A stretch of DNA of 64,000 bases from an uncultured Moraxella sp. (lineage in GTDB: Bacteria; Pseudomonadota; Gammaproteobacteria; Pseudomonadales; Moraxellaceae). How positions within the stretch are numbered: position 1 is the stretch's first letter; each line of letters starts with the position of its first letter. Shown in pieces: positions 24,771-34,376 of this stretch. The notes beneath the pieces were generated by a model, which saw only the letters and a program-made list of their open reading frames with translations, was not told the DNA's origin and did no database searches. The translations under genes were made by a program, and so were the position numbers. The stretch spans positions 1 through 64,000 of the forward strand of contig NZ_CAMCBS010000010.1 of NCBI RefSeq assembly GCF_945873075.1, written 5' to 3'.

Positions 24771-25784
24771 TCAAATGATCATACGATCACGCCCTACAAT
24801 TACCTGCCCTTGATAATGTGTCTTGGCAGATGCGATCCACTGTGCGTCAGTAACGGGCTCAGGTCCGCTGATTAGATGATTAAGCACCAAAGTTTTTACC
24901 CCTGCTGCAGCTGCAATCTTACCTGCATCTTCAGCAGTCGTATGTTCACTCAAAAAATACTGACGCTGTGCTTCTGGTATCACGCCATTACCACGAGCAA
25001 GTAGCATTTTTTCGATACCAGGCCAGTACATCACTTCATGCAATAACACATCAGCCCCTTTGGCAAGTTCGATCAAGTTTTCAGAAAAACCTGTATCACC
25101 AGACACTACAATTGAGCGGTTTGCGGTATCAAATCGCAATGCCAATGCTAACTCAAACTCACTGTGCGGCACTTTGATAGCAGTGACTTTCACCGTGTCA
25201 TCTTGATGAATCAAAACAGGCTTTTGGGCGATTTGCTTGCTCATATCAATTGTGCGTGCTTCAAACACTGATTCAATTGGCAAAAAACGACCGCCACGAC
25301 CACGAATGCGATAATCTTCGGCAAAAAGCTGCTTGGCAGCAACCAAACTTTGCACAATTGGTGCAGGGCCATAGACACCTATCGGTCCTTTGACGCCAGA
25401 TGCCCAAGTAACATTCATAATTGCAGGCAAATCCATCATGTGATCAGAATGATGATGGGTTAGATACATATTTTTAATCGTCTCAACTGGAATCCCCATT
25501 TCAGCCATTCGCTGCAATGCACCATACCCAAAATCCACCAAGTGCATCCGACCATCAATCATAATCGCCTGCGATGTCATCATACGAGCGACATTCATAA
25601 TAGGGCCGCCTTGCGTGCCAAACAATACAAGCTTGGTGCCAACTCGCCATTCATCATTGCCAACGGGTACGGGTTCTGAAAATTGGGGGTTGGCAAATTC
25701 TTGAGCAGCAGCGCCTTTCATCACACCTGCAGTCATTGCTGTTAGCATTGCTGATTTTAATAGAGATCGTCTTGAGATTGACAT
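24771..25784 (-). CDS. Tat-exported MBL-fold metallo-hydrolase
   Basis: A 337-residue metallo-beta-lactamase-fold enzyme of the RNase Z/arylsulfatase-like group. The N-terminus SRRSLLKSAMLTAMTAG is a twin-arginine signal, with likely cleavage after GAAAQ near residue 28. The metal site is THHHSDHMMDL near 111, a Ser-Gly-Asp-Thr near 230, and a C-terminal EHTTAEDAGKIA followed by LNHLI. Because it is exported, a tRNA-processing role is unlikely; a periplasmic hydrolase such as an arylsulfatase or phosphodiesterase is more plausible (inference). No sulfatase-maturation gene is nearby. Confidence 0.85.
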   Translation of the reverse strand: MSISRRSLLKSAMLTAMTAGVMKGAAAQEFANPQFSEPVPVGNDEWRVGTKLVLFGTQGGPIMNVARMMTSQAIMIDGRMHLVDFGYGALQRMAEMGIPVETIKNMYLTHHHSDHMMDLPAIMNVTWASGVKGPIGVYGPAPIVQSLVAAKQLFAEDYRIRGRGGRFLPIESVFEARTIDMSKQIAQKPVLIHQDDTVKVTAIKVPHSEFELALALRFDTANRSIVVSGDTGFSENLIELAKGADVLLHEVMYWPGIEKMLLARGNGVIPEAQRQYFLSEHTTAEDAGKIAAAAGVKTLVLNHLISGPEPVTDAQWIASAKTHYQGQVIVGRDRMII

Positions 25785-25984
25785 ATTTATTATTCCTATT
25801 ATTTGTTTTGATTAAAATTAAATAATATCACAAATCATTAATATTGATCGGAATGCCATCATAACAAATCACACTCTGCCGGACATTGATTTTTAATTTA
25901 CCGATCAGTCACTCCCATGCCATAAGGCAAGATTATCGCCCTATAAACCAATCCAACATGGAATTTACTAACATCTATTTGGCA

Positions 25985-26013
25985 TTAACAAACTGCCAAA
26001 AATCTGCTATAAT
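25985..26013 (+). promoter_or_regulatory. Sigma-70 promoter of metF
   Basis: TTAACA (25985-25990, 5/6) and TATAAT (26008-26013, 6/6) with a 17-base spacer, giving a leader of about 64 bases. The remaining 25785-25984 shows no gene, and no SAH riboswitch is seen here. Confidence 0.8.
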
Positions 26014-26083
26014 TGAATAATTTTAACAAAATTGATAAATCCTATAGTCATTTGATTTATCATGATAATTTTAGAGAGCCATC

Positions 26084-27100
26084 ATGAGCCAAGACACTCT
26101 AAATCGCCTTGCAGCGATTGAACAATTATTAAATGAACTAAAATCTGATATTAAAAATCAACAGCCTGTACAAGCCACGACAGCCGCCAAGTCTGCCGAA
26201 GTAGCCACCCAAATCAACACCGAAGTAAAAAAACCTACACCAAAAACACCAAGCGCCGCCACAGTGCCATTTTCGTTTGAATTTTTCCCTGCCAAGACTG
26301 ACGAAGGGCAAGATAAGCTACTTAGCGTCTTTGATGAGCTTAATGCACTCAATCCAAAATATTTCTCAGTGACCTATGGCGCAGGTGGTTCGACTCGTGA
26401 ACGCACGCTTGGTATCGTCGAAGCATTAATCAAAAAAGGCGACACCCCGATTGCACCCCATATGTCATGCATCGGTGATACTAAGGCGCAGATTGGCGAA
26501 TTGCTTGATTTTTATAAGGCATTGGGCGTCGATCGTGTCGTGGCGTTGCGTGGCGATCTGCCATCAGGTCAGGTCGGCTATGGCGAGCTACCGTATGCGC
26601 TTGACTTGGTCAAATACATCCGTGAGCATAGTGGTGAGCATTTTGCCATCAAGGTCGCCGCTTATCCTGAAATGCACCCGCAAGCGAAGAATTTTGAAGC
26701 AGATATTGATAATCTGGTCGCCAAATATCATGCCGGTGCGAACGAAGCCATCACCCAATTTTTCTACAATCCTGACAGCTATCTGTTCTTGCGTGATCGC
26801 TTGGCAAAAAAAGGCGTGCATCAAGACGATTTCCCCATCATCGCAGGCATCATGCCAATCACCAACGCATCAAACCTGATCCGCTTTGCTGATGGCTGCG
26901 GTGCTGATGTCCCACGCTATATCCGTAAACAGCTTGCCGACTATGGCGATGACAAAAAATCCATCCGTCAATTTGGCTTTGATATCGTGCATCAGCTGTG
27001 CGAACGCCTAATTAGCGAAGGCGTGCCAAGCTTGCATTTTTATAGCATGAACCAAACCGAACCAAATAAAGCGTTGGTCGAAAGTTTGGGATTGATTTAA
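26084..27100 (+). CDS. metF: Methylenetetrahydrofolate reductase
   Basis: FAD enzyme reducing 5,10-methylene-THF to 5-methyl-THF, the methyl donor for methionine. The protein is 338 residues. The catalytic domain begins at FSFEFFPAKT (residue 63 on), with SVTYGAGGSTRERT, HMSCIG, VALRGDLP, KVAAYPEMHPQA, TQFFYNPDSY and GIMPIT as family landmarks. In E. coli MetF the FEFFP motif lies about 40 residues nearer the start. Here a predicted helix (about 3-25) and a Thr/Ala/Lys/Pro-rich linker (about 26-62) precede it. Methionine-cycle partner of ahcY nearby, but from its own promoter. Confidence 0.95.
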   Translation: MSQDTLNRLAAIEQLLNELKSDIKNQQPVQATTAAKSAEVATQINTEVKKPTPKTPSAATVPFSFEFFPAKTDEGQDKLLSVFDELNALNPKYFSVTYGAGGSTRERTLGIVEALIKKGDTPIAPHMSCIGDTKAQIGELLDFYKALGVDRVVALRGDLPSGQVGYGELPYALDLVKYIREHSGEHFAIKVAAYPEMHPQAKNFEADIDNLVAKYHAGANEAITQFFYNPDSYLFLRDRLAKKGVHQDDFPIIAGIMPITNASNLIRFADGCGADVPRYIRKQLADYGDDKKSIRQFGFDIVHQLCERLISEGVPSLHFYSMNQTEPNKALVESLGLI

Positions 27101-27211
27101 TCAGATTTACCCAATAAAGCCGTGATGATTTGATAGCGTTATTTAGATGATGGTATTTAGATAGTCTTATCAAATTTGAGCGGTTTTTGATTTTTTTATC
27201 ACTGGTCAATT

Positions 27212-27940
27212 ATGCCTAGATTTTTTATTGATACGCCGTTATCCACCGAGCTTGTCGGTCAGACTATCACGCTTAGCGACACCATCTATCATCATTGGTG
27301 CAAAGTTTTGCGTGCCAAGATGCATGATACCGCCACCTTATTTGATGGTGCAGGGGGTGAATACGCTGTCAAATTGATAAGTATTGATAAAAAATCAGCA
27401 CAAGCAATCATTCATGCCTACGACCCCATCAATCGCACACCGCCCTTTGCGGTCAGTATTGGGCTTGTGATGAGTCGTGGCGATCGCATGGATTATGCCA
27501 TCCAAAAAGCGTGCGAAATGGGCGTACATCAGATTCAGCTACTCACAAGTGAACGCTGTCAAGCCCATCTTAAATATGAGCGTGATTTTAAGAAAATTGA
27601 GCACTGGCAAGGCGTGGCAATCGCCGCTTGTGAACAATGCGGATTGAACATCATTCCAAAGATTATCCCGCCTGTCGCTCTCGAAACTTGGGTGACGGAT
27701 TGTACAGATCATCTAAAACTGGTATTAGCACTATCAGATGGCAAGCCAAGCTTTACCAGCCCCCTACCTGACACCATCGCCCTACTCATCGGCGCTGAAG
27801 GCGGTCTATCCCCGACCGAGATTGACTTTGCCACCGAGCATGGCTTTGTACCTTGGACGATTGGCGAGCGAGTGCTACGTACCGAGACCGCCCCTGTGGT
27901 GGCTTTAACGGCGTTGCAGATTATTAATGATTTGGGTTGA
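27212..27940 (+). CDS. rsmE: 16S rRNA (uracil(1498)-N(3))-methyltransferase
   Basis: SPOUT-class methyltransferase modifying U1498 of 16S rRNA, 242 residues. An N-terminal PUA-like domain (MPRFFID..., HHWCKVLRAK, FDGAGGEY) is followed by the SPOUT domain with KACEMGVHQIQLLTSERC near 100-118 and the knot motifs IGAEGGLSP and GERVLRTETAPVVALTALQ at the end. No strong ribosome binding site precedes the ATG. It converges with folP. Confidence 0.95.
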   Translation: MPRFFIDTPLSTELVGQTITLSDTIYHHWCKVLRAKMHDTATLFDGAGGEYAVKLISIDKKSAQAIIHAYDPINRTPPFAVSIGLVMSRGDRMDYAIQKACEMGVHQIQLLTSERCQAHLKYERDFKKIEHWQGVAIAACEQCGLNIIPKIIPPVALETWVTDCTDHLKLVLALSDGKPSFTSPLPDTIALLIGAEGGLSPTEIDFATEHGFVPWTIGERVLRTETAPVVALTALQIINDLG

Positions 27941-28016
27941 TTGGGTGATAAGTTAATTGAGTAATAATTTGAAATTTTTTTTAATATAAAATTAATAAAA
28001 GTTATCCAATTTTCAC

Positions 28017-28898
28017 TCACTCACCATAAATCTGCTGCCACATTGACAGCATCTGCACACTTTTGGCGACATCATGCACACGCACGATACTTGCGCCTTG
28101 TTGTACCGCCAGTAGCGACATCCCTGCGCCGATGACATCACGGTCGCTTGGCTGATGATTTTGTAGATTATCTAGACCTGTACGCTGCAAAATCTCACCC
28201 AAAAACCGCTTGCGAGACACACCAAACAGCATCGGTAAATCAAACTGCCGAATAAAAGTGCTCAACTGCGTCATCAGCACCTGATGATGCTCATAAGTCT
28301 TGGCAAAACCCATACCAATATCAATCACCAATTGCTCACGAGCCACCCCCGCCATCACCGCCCGTTCAATGCTGTGTGTCAGCTCATCGATGACTTCGGC
28401 GACGACATCATCATACACTGCTAAATTATCCATCGTATCAGGCTCGCCACGGCTGTGCATCAGTACCACAGGCACACCAAGCTTAGCCGCCATCTCTACC
28501 GCCCCATCACGGCGAAGTGCACGCACATCATTGATGATGTCTGCGCCCGATTCGATACCTGCTTGCATCACCGCAGGATTACTGGTATCAAGCGACAGCC
28601 AAATCTCATCGCCGAACGCCGAGCGAATCGCCTGCACCACAGGGACGACACGGCGCAGCTCTTCATCCGTGCCGACTGCGGTCGCATTGGGGCCTGTCGA
28701 TTCGCCACCGATATCGATGATATGCACGCCATCGGCGATCATCGATTCGACATGGGCAAGCGCCCGATCCACGCCATGATAGCGACCACCATCGGAGAAC
28801 GAATCTGGTGTGACATTTAAGATTCCCATCACCTTTGGCGTGGATAAATCCAATGTCTTGCCATGTGCGTGTAGCTGTCTGATTGCTCGCTGTGACAT
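28017..28898 (-). CDS. folP: Dihydropteroate synthase with atypical loop 2
   Basis: Condenses para-aminobenzoate with hydroxymethyl-dihydropterin pyrophosphate in folate synthesis; the target of sulfonamides. The protein is 293 residues. Landmarks are MGILNVTPDSFSDGGR, DIGGEST, LDTSNPAV, IINDVRAL, LMHSRGEP, DIGMGFAKT, LFGVSRKRF and RVHDV. The loop-2 motif usually reads ESTRPG; here the DNA at about 28683-28706 encodes ESTGPN, so the conserved Arg and Gly are replaced. GAGGTGAG precedes the ATG. folE, an earlier folate step, lies 4 kb away in a separate unit. Confidence 0.95.
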   Translation of the reverse strand: MSQRAIRQLHAHGKTLDLSTPKVMGILNVTPDSFSDGGRYHGVDRALAHVESMIADGVHIIDIGGESTGPNATAVGTDEELRRVVPVVQAIRSAFGDEIWLSLDTSNPAVMQAGIESGADIINDVRALRRDGAVEMAAKLGVPVVLMHSRGEPDTMDNLAVYDDVVAEVIDELTHSIERAVMAGVAREQLVIDIGMGFAKTYEHHQVLMTQLSTFIRQFDLPMLFGVSRKRFLGEILQRTGLDNLQNHQPSDRDVIGAGMSLLAVQQGASIVRVHDVAKSVQMLSMWQQIYGE

Positions 28899-29069
28899 AA
28901 AAAACTCACCTCATCCCAAAAAATGCCTTATAATAGCATAAGATGTAGTCCAAGTGACACATTCGATGGTAAGTGGCACACCAAAATTCCCCATCACCAT
29001 CCCATGCGGTCGCTTGCTGATTAATTGGTTAAAATTTATTTATAATAATATTTATCATAAGGATAAAAT

Positions 29070-30494
29070 TTGCAATATTTTGACAGACATGAAGGTGGCG
29101 ACAATGCCATCTTGGTTCATCTTGATATCCATCAAATCATCGATCCTGATGATTTAGAAGAGTTTCGCCTGCTTGTACATTCAGCTGGGGCGAACGAAAT
29201 CGAAATCATCACAGGCAGCCGCAGTAAGCCACACGCCAAATACTTCGTCGGCACAGGTAAAGCCGATGAAATCGCCGATGCCGTGCGTCGTTTTCGCGAT
29301 AGCACCGATGGCGAAAAAGGTGATGTAGTGGTGATTTTTAATCACACACTCACCCCGAGCCAAGAGCGAAATCTTGAACAAATTCTAAAATGTCGTGTGC
29401 TAGATAGAACGGGTCTAATTCTCGATATTTTTGCTCAGCGTGCTCGCACTTATGAAGGTAAGCTACAAGTAGAATTAGCACAATTAAACCATCTAGCCAC
29501 TCGGCTTGTGCGTGGTTGGACACACCTTGAACGCCAAAAAGGCGGTATCGGTCTGCGTGGACCGGGTGAAACTCAGCTAGAAACCGACCGCCGATTGCTA
29601 CAGATCCGTGTCACACAGCTCAAAGCCAAGCTTGATAAAGTCAAGCAAACTCGTGCACAAGGTCGTGCCAAACGCCAAAAGTCTGAAATCCCCACCGTAT
29701 CACTAGTTGGCTATACCAACGCCGGTAAATCCACGCTCTTTAACCGCCTAGCTGATGACAATATCTATGCTGCCGATCAGCTATTTGCCACGCTCGATCC
29801 GACGCTACGCCGTGTCAAATGGCCGGGTGTCGGCAATGTCGTGCTTGCGGATACTGTGGGCTTTGTGCGACATCTGCCCCATGAGCTCGTCGAAAGCTTC
29901 CATGCGACACTTGAAGAGACGCTTGAAGCGGATCTACTGCTACACGTCATCGATACCGCCAGCGAAGATCGTCACGAACAAATCGCCGCCGTCAATGATG
30001 TACTGGCACAAATCAAAGCCGACGCGCCGATTTTGCTTGTGCATAACAAAATCGATAAAAGCGGTGAGCCGCCTGCCATCTATTATCAAGATCATGGCGT
30101 ACCGCACCGTGTCTATGTGTCCGCTCGTGATAATCTGGGCATCGATCAGCTGATGATTGCCGTGCAAGAGCTGCTCTCAGGTGAGCTTAAGCGATTTACC
30201 CTTACCCTGCCCTATCATGCAGGTGGGCTAAAAAATACCCTGCACGGACTTGGTGTCATCACTGACAGCAGTTATGATGACATGGGCAAAGAAGTCCTAG
30301 AAGTGCTACTTGCCCCTGCCAAGCTAAAACAGCTACTTGGGCAATATGCACTTAATGCTGATGAAGTCCTACCGAGCGAGCAAGCCGACAGCCTAAAACC
30401 TGTGCTAGAGCCTTTTGAAATCGCAATACAAAATAACATCACAAATCAAAATAGCGAACATTTTGATGAAGAACTTGACCCATTTTGTCGATAG
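29070..30494 (+). CDS. hflX: Ribosome-associated GTPase HflX
   Basis: GTPase that binds the 50S subunit and splits stalled or heat-damaged ribosomes. The protein is 474 residues. The N-terminal HflX domain contains KPHAKYFVGTGKADEI, VVIFNHTLTPSQERNLE and the Gly-rich RQKGGIGLRGPGETQLETDRR hinge. The G domain has P-loop GYTNAGKSTLFNRL near 215, DTVGF, and HNKID near 325. The start is TTG at 29070, supported by AAGGA at 29059-29063. TATAAT at 29041-29046 gives a very short leader. Unlike in many proteobacteria it is not next to hfq. Confidence 0.95.
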   Translation: MQYFDRHEGGDNAILVHLDIHQIIDPDDLEEFRLLVHSAGANEIEIITGSRSKPHAKYFVGTGKADEIADAVRRFRDSTDGEKGDVVVIFNHTLTPSQERNLEQILKCRVLDRTGLILDIFAQRARTYEGKLQVELAQLNHLATRLVRGWTHLERQKGGIGLRGPGETQLETDRRLLQIRVTQLKAKLDKVKQTRAQGRAKRQKSEIPTVSLVGYTNAGKSTLFNRLADDNIYAADQLFATLDPTLRRVKWPGVGNVVLADTVGFVRHLPHELVESFHATLEETLEADLLLHVIDTASEDRHEQIAAVNDVLAQIKADAPILLVHNKIDKSGEPPAIYYQDHGVPHRVYVSARDNLGIDQLMIAVQELLSGELKRFTLTLPYHAGGLKNTLHGLGVITDSSYDDMGKEVLEVLLAPAKLKQLLGQYALNADEVLPSEQADSLKPVLEPFEIAIQNNITNQNSEHFDEELDPFCR

Positions 30495-30602
30495 TGGGTA
30501 AACTGTCAAAATACGCTAATTACTTGTATTTATTAGAGTTTACAGGTGTAAGCCGGATTAATTTGACAAAGTTTTGTCACAAGCTCCCAACAAGGATGAA
30601 GT

Positions 30603-31004
30603 ATGAAAATACCCGTGCACTCAGCTAAGTTTTGGCTTGGTATGCTCGCAACCATCATCATCGTCGTGGCGGTGCGTGAGCTTGCCTTGGTGGTCTGCAC
30701 TTATTTTGGGATGCCGACAGCGGCAAACATCGTGGGCTTGGTCAGCTTATTTATCGTGCTGATTAGCGTGCGTATGACGATTGGGCTACCTGAATGGCTC
30801 AGCTATTCATCGAGCGTACTACTTGTGGATAGCGGTTTTGCATTTTTGCCTGTATCGGCTGGGGCTGGGATTTTGTTATTTGGGCTTGGTGCGGATTTGT
30901 TGCCTGTCTCGGCTGTGATTATCATTAGTACACTCATTCCGCTTTGGGCATTTGCTAAGCTGTCAGCAGCGTGGCTCAAAGGCTCTGAACAGGATAAGGG
31001 GTAA
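30603..31004 (+). CDS. lrgA: CidA/LrgA-family holin-like membrane protein
   Basis: A 133-residue protein with about four transmembrane segments (roughly residues 12-32, 40-58, 68-88, 98-122). The signature PEWLSYSSSVLLVDSGFAFLPVSAG fits the LrgA/CidA domain. Family members form small-molecule or holin-like pores with LrgB partners and affect autolysis and pyruvate or by-product export. AAGGATGAAGT precedes the ATG. The next gene starts 3 bases after its stop codon. Confidence 0.88.
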   Translation: MKIPVHSAKFWLGMLATIIIVVAVRELALVVCTYFGMPTAANIVGLVSLFIVLISVRMTIGLPEWLSYSSSVLLVDSGFAFLPVSAGAGILLFGLGADLLPVSAVIIISTLIPLWAFAKLSAAWLKGSEQDKG

Positions 31005-31007
31005 GCC

Positions 31008-31706
31008 ATGCCACAGATTGACAGCACGACCATCATTATCGCCTTTATCGTGACGCTGATTGCGCATATCAGTGCCAAATATGTGCTCCGCTATCTCAAT
31101 CGCTATATCCGTGGCGTGCCGATGATTATCATCGCCATTGTGATTACGCTGATTTTGCTACTGATTATTCAGCTAGATTATGCCACCTATTATGCCAATG
31201 CCAAGCCTGTATTTGACCGCTTGCTTGGTTATAGCACCGTGCTACTTGCTGTGCCACTAGCAGGGATGGATTTTAAGGGCTTGCCTGTCAAAAAACTCTC
31301 CATCATCGTCGTGCTAGCAAGTCTCGTCGGCGCTATCGTGCCCATGTCATTAAGCTACTTGTTTGCGCTAAATATGGATACCATCTTGGCATTTGCCACT
31401 CGCTCGGTGACGACGCCTGTGGGTCTGTCAGTCGCCCAAATCATCGAAGCACCGCTTGTCATGGCAAATCTCATCATCATCGTCTCGGGCATCCTAGGCG
31501 CAGGTATGTGTCGTATTTTGTTTCGCAATATCAAAGATGAACGCGCACATGGCTTGGCGCTTGGCTTGGTGGCGCACGCCATCGGCACAGTCGAAGCGTG
31601 GACCATCAGTCCGACCGCAGGACGCTATGCCGCCTTTGGACTTGCCATCAATGGACTGGTGACTGCTGTTTGGCTACCGATGGCGGTGCTGTGGTGGCTT
31701 GGCTAG
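31008..31706 (+). CDS. lrgB: CidB/LrgB-family membrane protein
   Basis: A 232-residue multi-pass membrane protein. RSVTTPVGLSVAQIIEAP near residues 128-145 and GLALGLVAHAIGTVEAW near 183-199 are the LrgB hallmarks. It starts 3 bases after lrgA, so the pair is one operon. No LytSR-type two-component regulator is adjacent. Confidence 0.92.
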   Translation: MPQIDSTTIIIAFIVTLIAHISAKYVLRYLNRYIRGVPMIIIAIVITLILLLIIQLDYATYYANAKPVFDRLLGYSTVLLAVPLAGMDFKGLPVKKLSIIVVLASLVGAIVPMSLSYLFALNMDTILAFATRSVTTPVGLSVAQIIEAPLVMANLIIIVSGILGAGMCRILFRNIKDERAHGLALGLVAHAIGTVEAWTISPTAGRYAAFGLAINGLVTAVWLPMAVLWWLG

Positions 31707-31770
31707 ATGACGCTCAACACACTTATAACTGAACTTGACATCAATTTCAGTTTTACCATTTGACAAAAAA

Positions 31771-31800
31771 AATAACCACGATATCAGCATCGTGGTTATT
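31771..31800. terminator. Bidirectional terminator between lrgB and fabI
   Basis: Perfect 12-bp stem AATAACCACGAT / ATCGTGGTTATT with a 6-base loop. T runs follow on both strands: TTTTCG on plus, and seven or more T on minus. Confidence 0.9.
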
Positions 31801-31816
31801 TTCGTTTAATTAAGAC

Positions 31817-32638
31817 TTATTCGTCATCCGATGCCATTGCCATGATTTGCTCACTGATGGCAACAGTATTAAAGCCTGCATCGACGAACAAAATCTCACC
31901 AGTCACACCACTCGCCCACGGCGATAGTAGGAATAAGGCGGCGTTGCCCACTTCTTCTTGGCTGACATTGCGTTGTAGCGGTGCGATTTTTTCGCTGACA
32001 TCGAGCATACGGCGGAATGACTTGATACCGCTCGCTGCCAATGTGCGGATTGGGCCTGCGCTGATGGCGTTGACACGGATGCCCTCACCGCCCAGTGATG
32101 ATGCTAGGTAGCGTACCGATGCTTCTAGGCTGGCTTTTGCCATGCCCATGACATTATAGTTCGGTAGTACAGAGATACTGCCTTCGTAAGTTAGGGTTAA
32201 TAGCGAGCCTTGACGAGCGGCAAGCAGTTCACGACCTGCTTTGGCAAGCGCCACAAAGCTGTAGCTTGAGATGTCGTGAGCAATTTGGCTACCTTCACGA
32301 GTGGTCGCACTGGTAAAGTCGCCATCAAGCTGATCTGCTGGCGCAAAGCCAATGGCGTGCACGATACCATTGACACCACGATCATCGCCATTGCCCCAGT
32401 GCTTCGCCACTTCTTCAAAGCAAGCAGCGATAGATGCATCTGATGCGACATCGCACTCAATCACGGCTGTGGCGTTGAATGCTTCGGCTGCCATATCGAC
32501 ACGCTTTTTGATTTTGTCATTTGGATAAGTCAAAATCAGCTCCGCACCTTCACGGTGTAGGCTCTCTGCAATCGCCCAAGCGATAGACAGTTTACTGGCG
32601 ATACCAGTGACAACAAAACGCTGACCTTTTAGTAGCAT
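31817..32638 (-). CDS. fabI: Enoyl-[acyl-carrier-protein] reductase (NADH)
   Basis: Last reductive step of each fatty-acid elongation cycle; the triclosan target. Short-chain dehydrogenase fold, 273 residues. [20 protein letters not shown] is the NADH-binding N-terminus with the atypical FabI glycine pattern. HAIGFAP near 94 and the catalytic Tyr-x6-Lys within [16 protein letters not shown] are visible, then [12 protein letters not shown] and the FVDAGFN end. AAGGA lies 8 bases before the ATG. Confidence 0.96.
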   Translation of the reverse strand: MLLKGQRFVVTGIASKLSIAWAIAESLHREGAELILTYPNDKIKKRVDMAAEAFNATAVIECDVASDASIAACFEEVAKHWGNGDDRGVNGIVHAIGFAPADQLDGDFTSATTREGSQIAHDISSYSFVALAKAGRELLAARQGSLLTLTYEGSISVLPNYNVMGMAKASLEASVRYLASSLGGEGIRVNAISAGPIRTLAASGIKSFRRMLDVSEKIAPLQRNVSQEEVGNAALFLLSPWASGVTGEILFVDAGFNTVAISEQIMAMASDDE

Positions 32639-32878
32639 GGGTTTGATCCTTTGTAGGTGAAATTAGGGAAAATTTGGCTCATTATAGCATGGTTTTTGAA
32701 ATTGTGCAGAAAAATTAGTACAGATGTAAACTTAATAAACAATCGCACGCCTACCCCGCCTGCACGCCCAAGCCGTGATAAATTTCCCCAAAAATCACAA
32801 TAAATCCCAATAAAAGCTTTAAAAAATTGCCGTTTTGCGTTAAGCTATGTTGTTTTCATTCATTATTCATCAAAGACC

Positions 32879-33484
32879 ATGTCAAATTCTGATACCGTAA
32901 ACTTTACACCCGATTTTGAAGTCCTATCTGAACATTATGCCAAGATCATCAGTGCATCAGGCGAAGATTTGAGCCGTGATGGTTTGCTAGATACGCCGAT
33001 GCGCGCTGCTAAGGCGTTTGGCTACTTGACTCGTGGTTATCATCAAGATCTTGCGACTGTGGCCAATGATGCGGTGTTTGACTCGGACAATCCTGAATTG
33101 GTCTTGGTGCAAAATATCGAATTTTATTCGCTGTGCGAACATCACCTACTGCCATTCTATGGCGTGGCTCATGTCGGCTATCTGCCAAATGGTAAGGTGC
33201 TAGGACTGTCCAAAGTCGCGCGCATCGTCGATATGTATGCTCGCCGCCTACAAATCCAAGAAAATCTCACCAAACAAGTCGCCACCGCCATCGAAGAGTT
33301 GACCGGCTGTCGTGGTGTCGCTGTGGTGATGGATGCCAGCCATATGTGCATGATGATGCGTGGTGTCAGCAAGCAACAATCCACCACCCGTACGACGAGT
33401 ATGCTCGGTGAATTTGTCAGCAATCATGATGCTCGCCGTGAGTTTTTGGACGCTGTGCCTAGACGCTCGCCTGCGTTTGGTTAA
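32879..33484 (+). CDS. folE: GTP cyclohydrolase I
   Basis: Zinc enzyme converting GTP to 7,8-dihydroneopterin triphosphate, the first step of folate synthesis. The protein is 201 residues. The zinc Cys and His appear in [21 protein letters not shown] near 81-100 and the second Cys in [19 protein letters not shown] near 143-160. [18 protein letters not shown] and [10 protein letters not shown] complete the family signature. Divergent from fabI, with about 240 bases between. A strong terminator follows. Confidence 0.96.
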   Translation: MSNSDTVNFTPDFEVLSEHYAKIISASGEDLSRDGLLDTPMRAAKAFGYLTRGYHQDLATVANDAVFDSDNPELVLVQNIEFYSLCEHHLLPFYGVAHVGYLPNGKVLGLSKVARIVDMYARRLQIQENLTKQVATAIEELTGCRGVAVVMDASHMCMMMRGVSKQQSTTRTTSMLGEFVSNHDARREFLDAVPRRSPAFG

Positions 33485-33504
33485 GTGATTATAAAAAATA
33501 TAAA

Positions 33505-33545
33505 AAATAGGCAAAGTGCTGTATTGTACTTTGCCTATTTTTATT
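33505..33545 (+). terminator. Intrinsic terminator after folE
   Basis: Perfect 13-bp stem AAATAGGCAAAGT / ACTTTGCCTATTT with a 10-base loop and a T-rich tail. A-rich sequence on the other side could let it act for the convergent gene as well. Confidence 0.9.
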
Positions 33546-33575
33546 GCCTGATGAAAGATGAAATTTGGCTGACGA

Positions 33576-34322
33576 TTAATCGTGTTGGTTTTTTTTCAAC
33601 TGCTCAAATTTACGCAGTTTTTTTAGCTGTTTTAGTCGTGCCACCCGTACAATGCTAGGAAACCAACGCTCCATCTGTGAATAGCTCGTTGCCGCAAGCA
33701 AAATAATCACAATCGGCAGCAGCATCGCCCAATAGCCCACTTCACGGTATAGCCATACCGCCACAAAGCCACCGATAAAAAACGCCCACCACAATCCACT
33801 GTGTAGCACCACCTTACTGATATCCACCTTACGGCCGACAAGCCAATTCCCCACCGTCGCCCCAAGGTCAGATGTCGTCCCTGTCAAATGCGTGGTACGC
33901 ACGACCGCACCGCCATAGGTGGCGACCATCGAGTTCTGCAATCCGCACGCCATCGCAATCATCATCTGCCCAAAATAATTATCATTGATATACAGAGCTA
34001 GGCTTAAACACAGTAGCAGTGCTTCTAGGTACATCGCATAGCCATAATGACGGTTGATATTAAGCTCACTTGAGCCAATAATCATGCCTGATAACACCGA
34101 ACCGAACCAAAACGATGCAATCGAAATCAAAAACAGGCGCATATTCACCCAGTCGCCATCAAGCAAGGATAAGGCAAACTGACTGACATTGCCAGTCACA
34201 TGAGATGCAGAGACATGGGTAAAGCCCATCAAGGCGATGGTGTTTAGCAATCCTGCACAAAATGCCAGCACGACCGCACCCCACAGCACCCATGCAGGAA
34301 TGGTATCGCCCATGATTTTCAT
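33576..34322 (-). CDS. DUF1275 (YoaK-like) membrane protein
   Basis: A 248-residue inner-membrane protein of unknown function with about six transmembrane segments. The DUF1275 landmarks are FCAGLLNTIALMGF near 17-30, SASHVTGNVSQ near 37-47, MACGLQNSMVATYGG near 124-138, and RTTHLTGTTSDLG near 142-154. The C-terminus is short, basic and Lys-rich (QLKKLRKFEQLKK). The start could also be the ATG three codons later. Confidence 0.88.
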   Translation of the reverse strand: MKIMGDTIPAWVLWGAVVLAFCAGLLNTIALMGFTHVSASHVTGNVSQFALSLLDGDWVNMRLFLISIASFWFGSVLSGMIIGSSELNINRHYGYAMYLEALLLCLSLALYINDNYFGQMMIAMACGLQNSMVATYGGAVVRTTHLTGTTSDLGATVGNWLVGRKVDISKVVLHSGLWWAFFIGGFVAVWLYREVGYWAMLLPIVIILLAATSYSQMERWFPSIVRVARLKQLKKLRKFEQLKKNQHD

Positions 34323-34376
34323 GCCTAGCCCCTTGATTTTGTGATAACAAAAATCTTATTTTATCATTTCAAAATT

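Noticed and set aside
25785..26083. SAH or other riboswitch upstream of metF
   Set aside because: The strong promoter leaves a leader of only about 64 nt, with none of the conserved SAH core strands.
28954..29157. 67-codon plus-strand frame before hflX
   Set aside because: It overlaps the well-supported TTG start and N-terminus of hflX in another frame and has no family resemblance.
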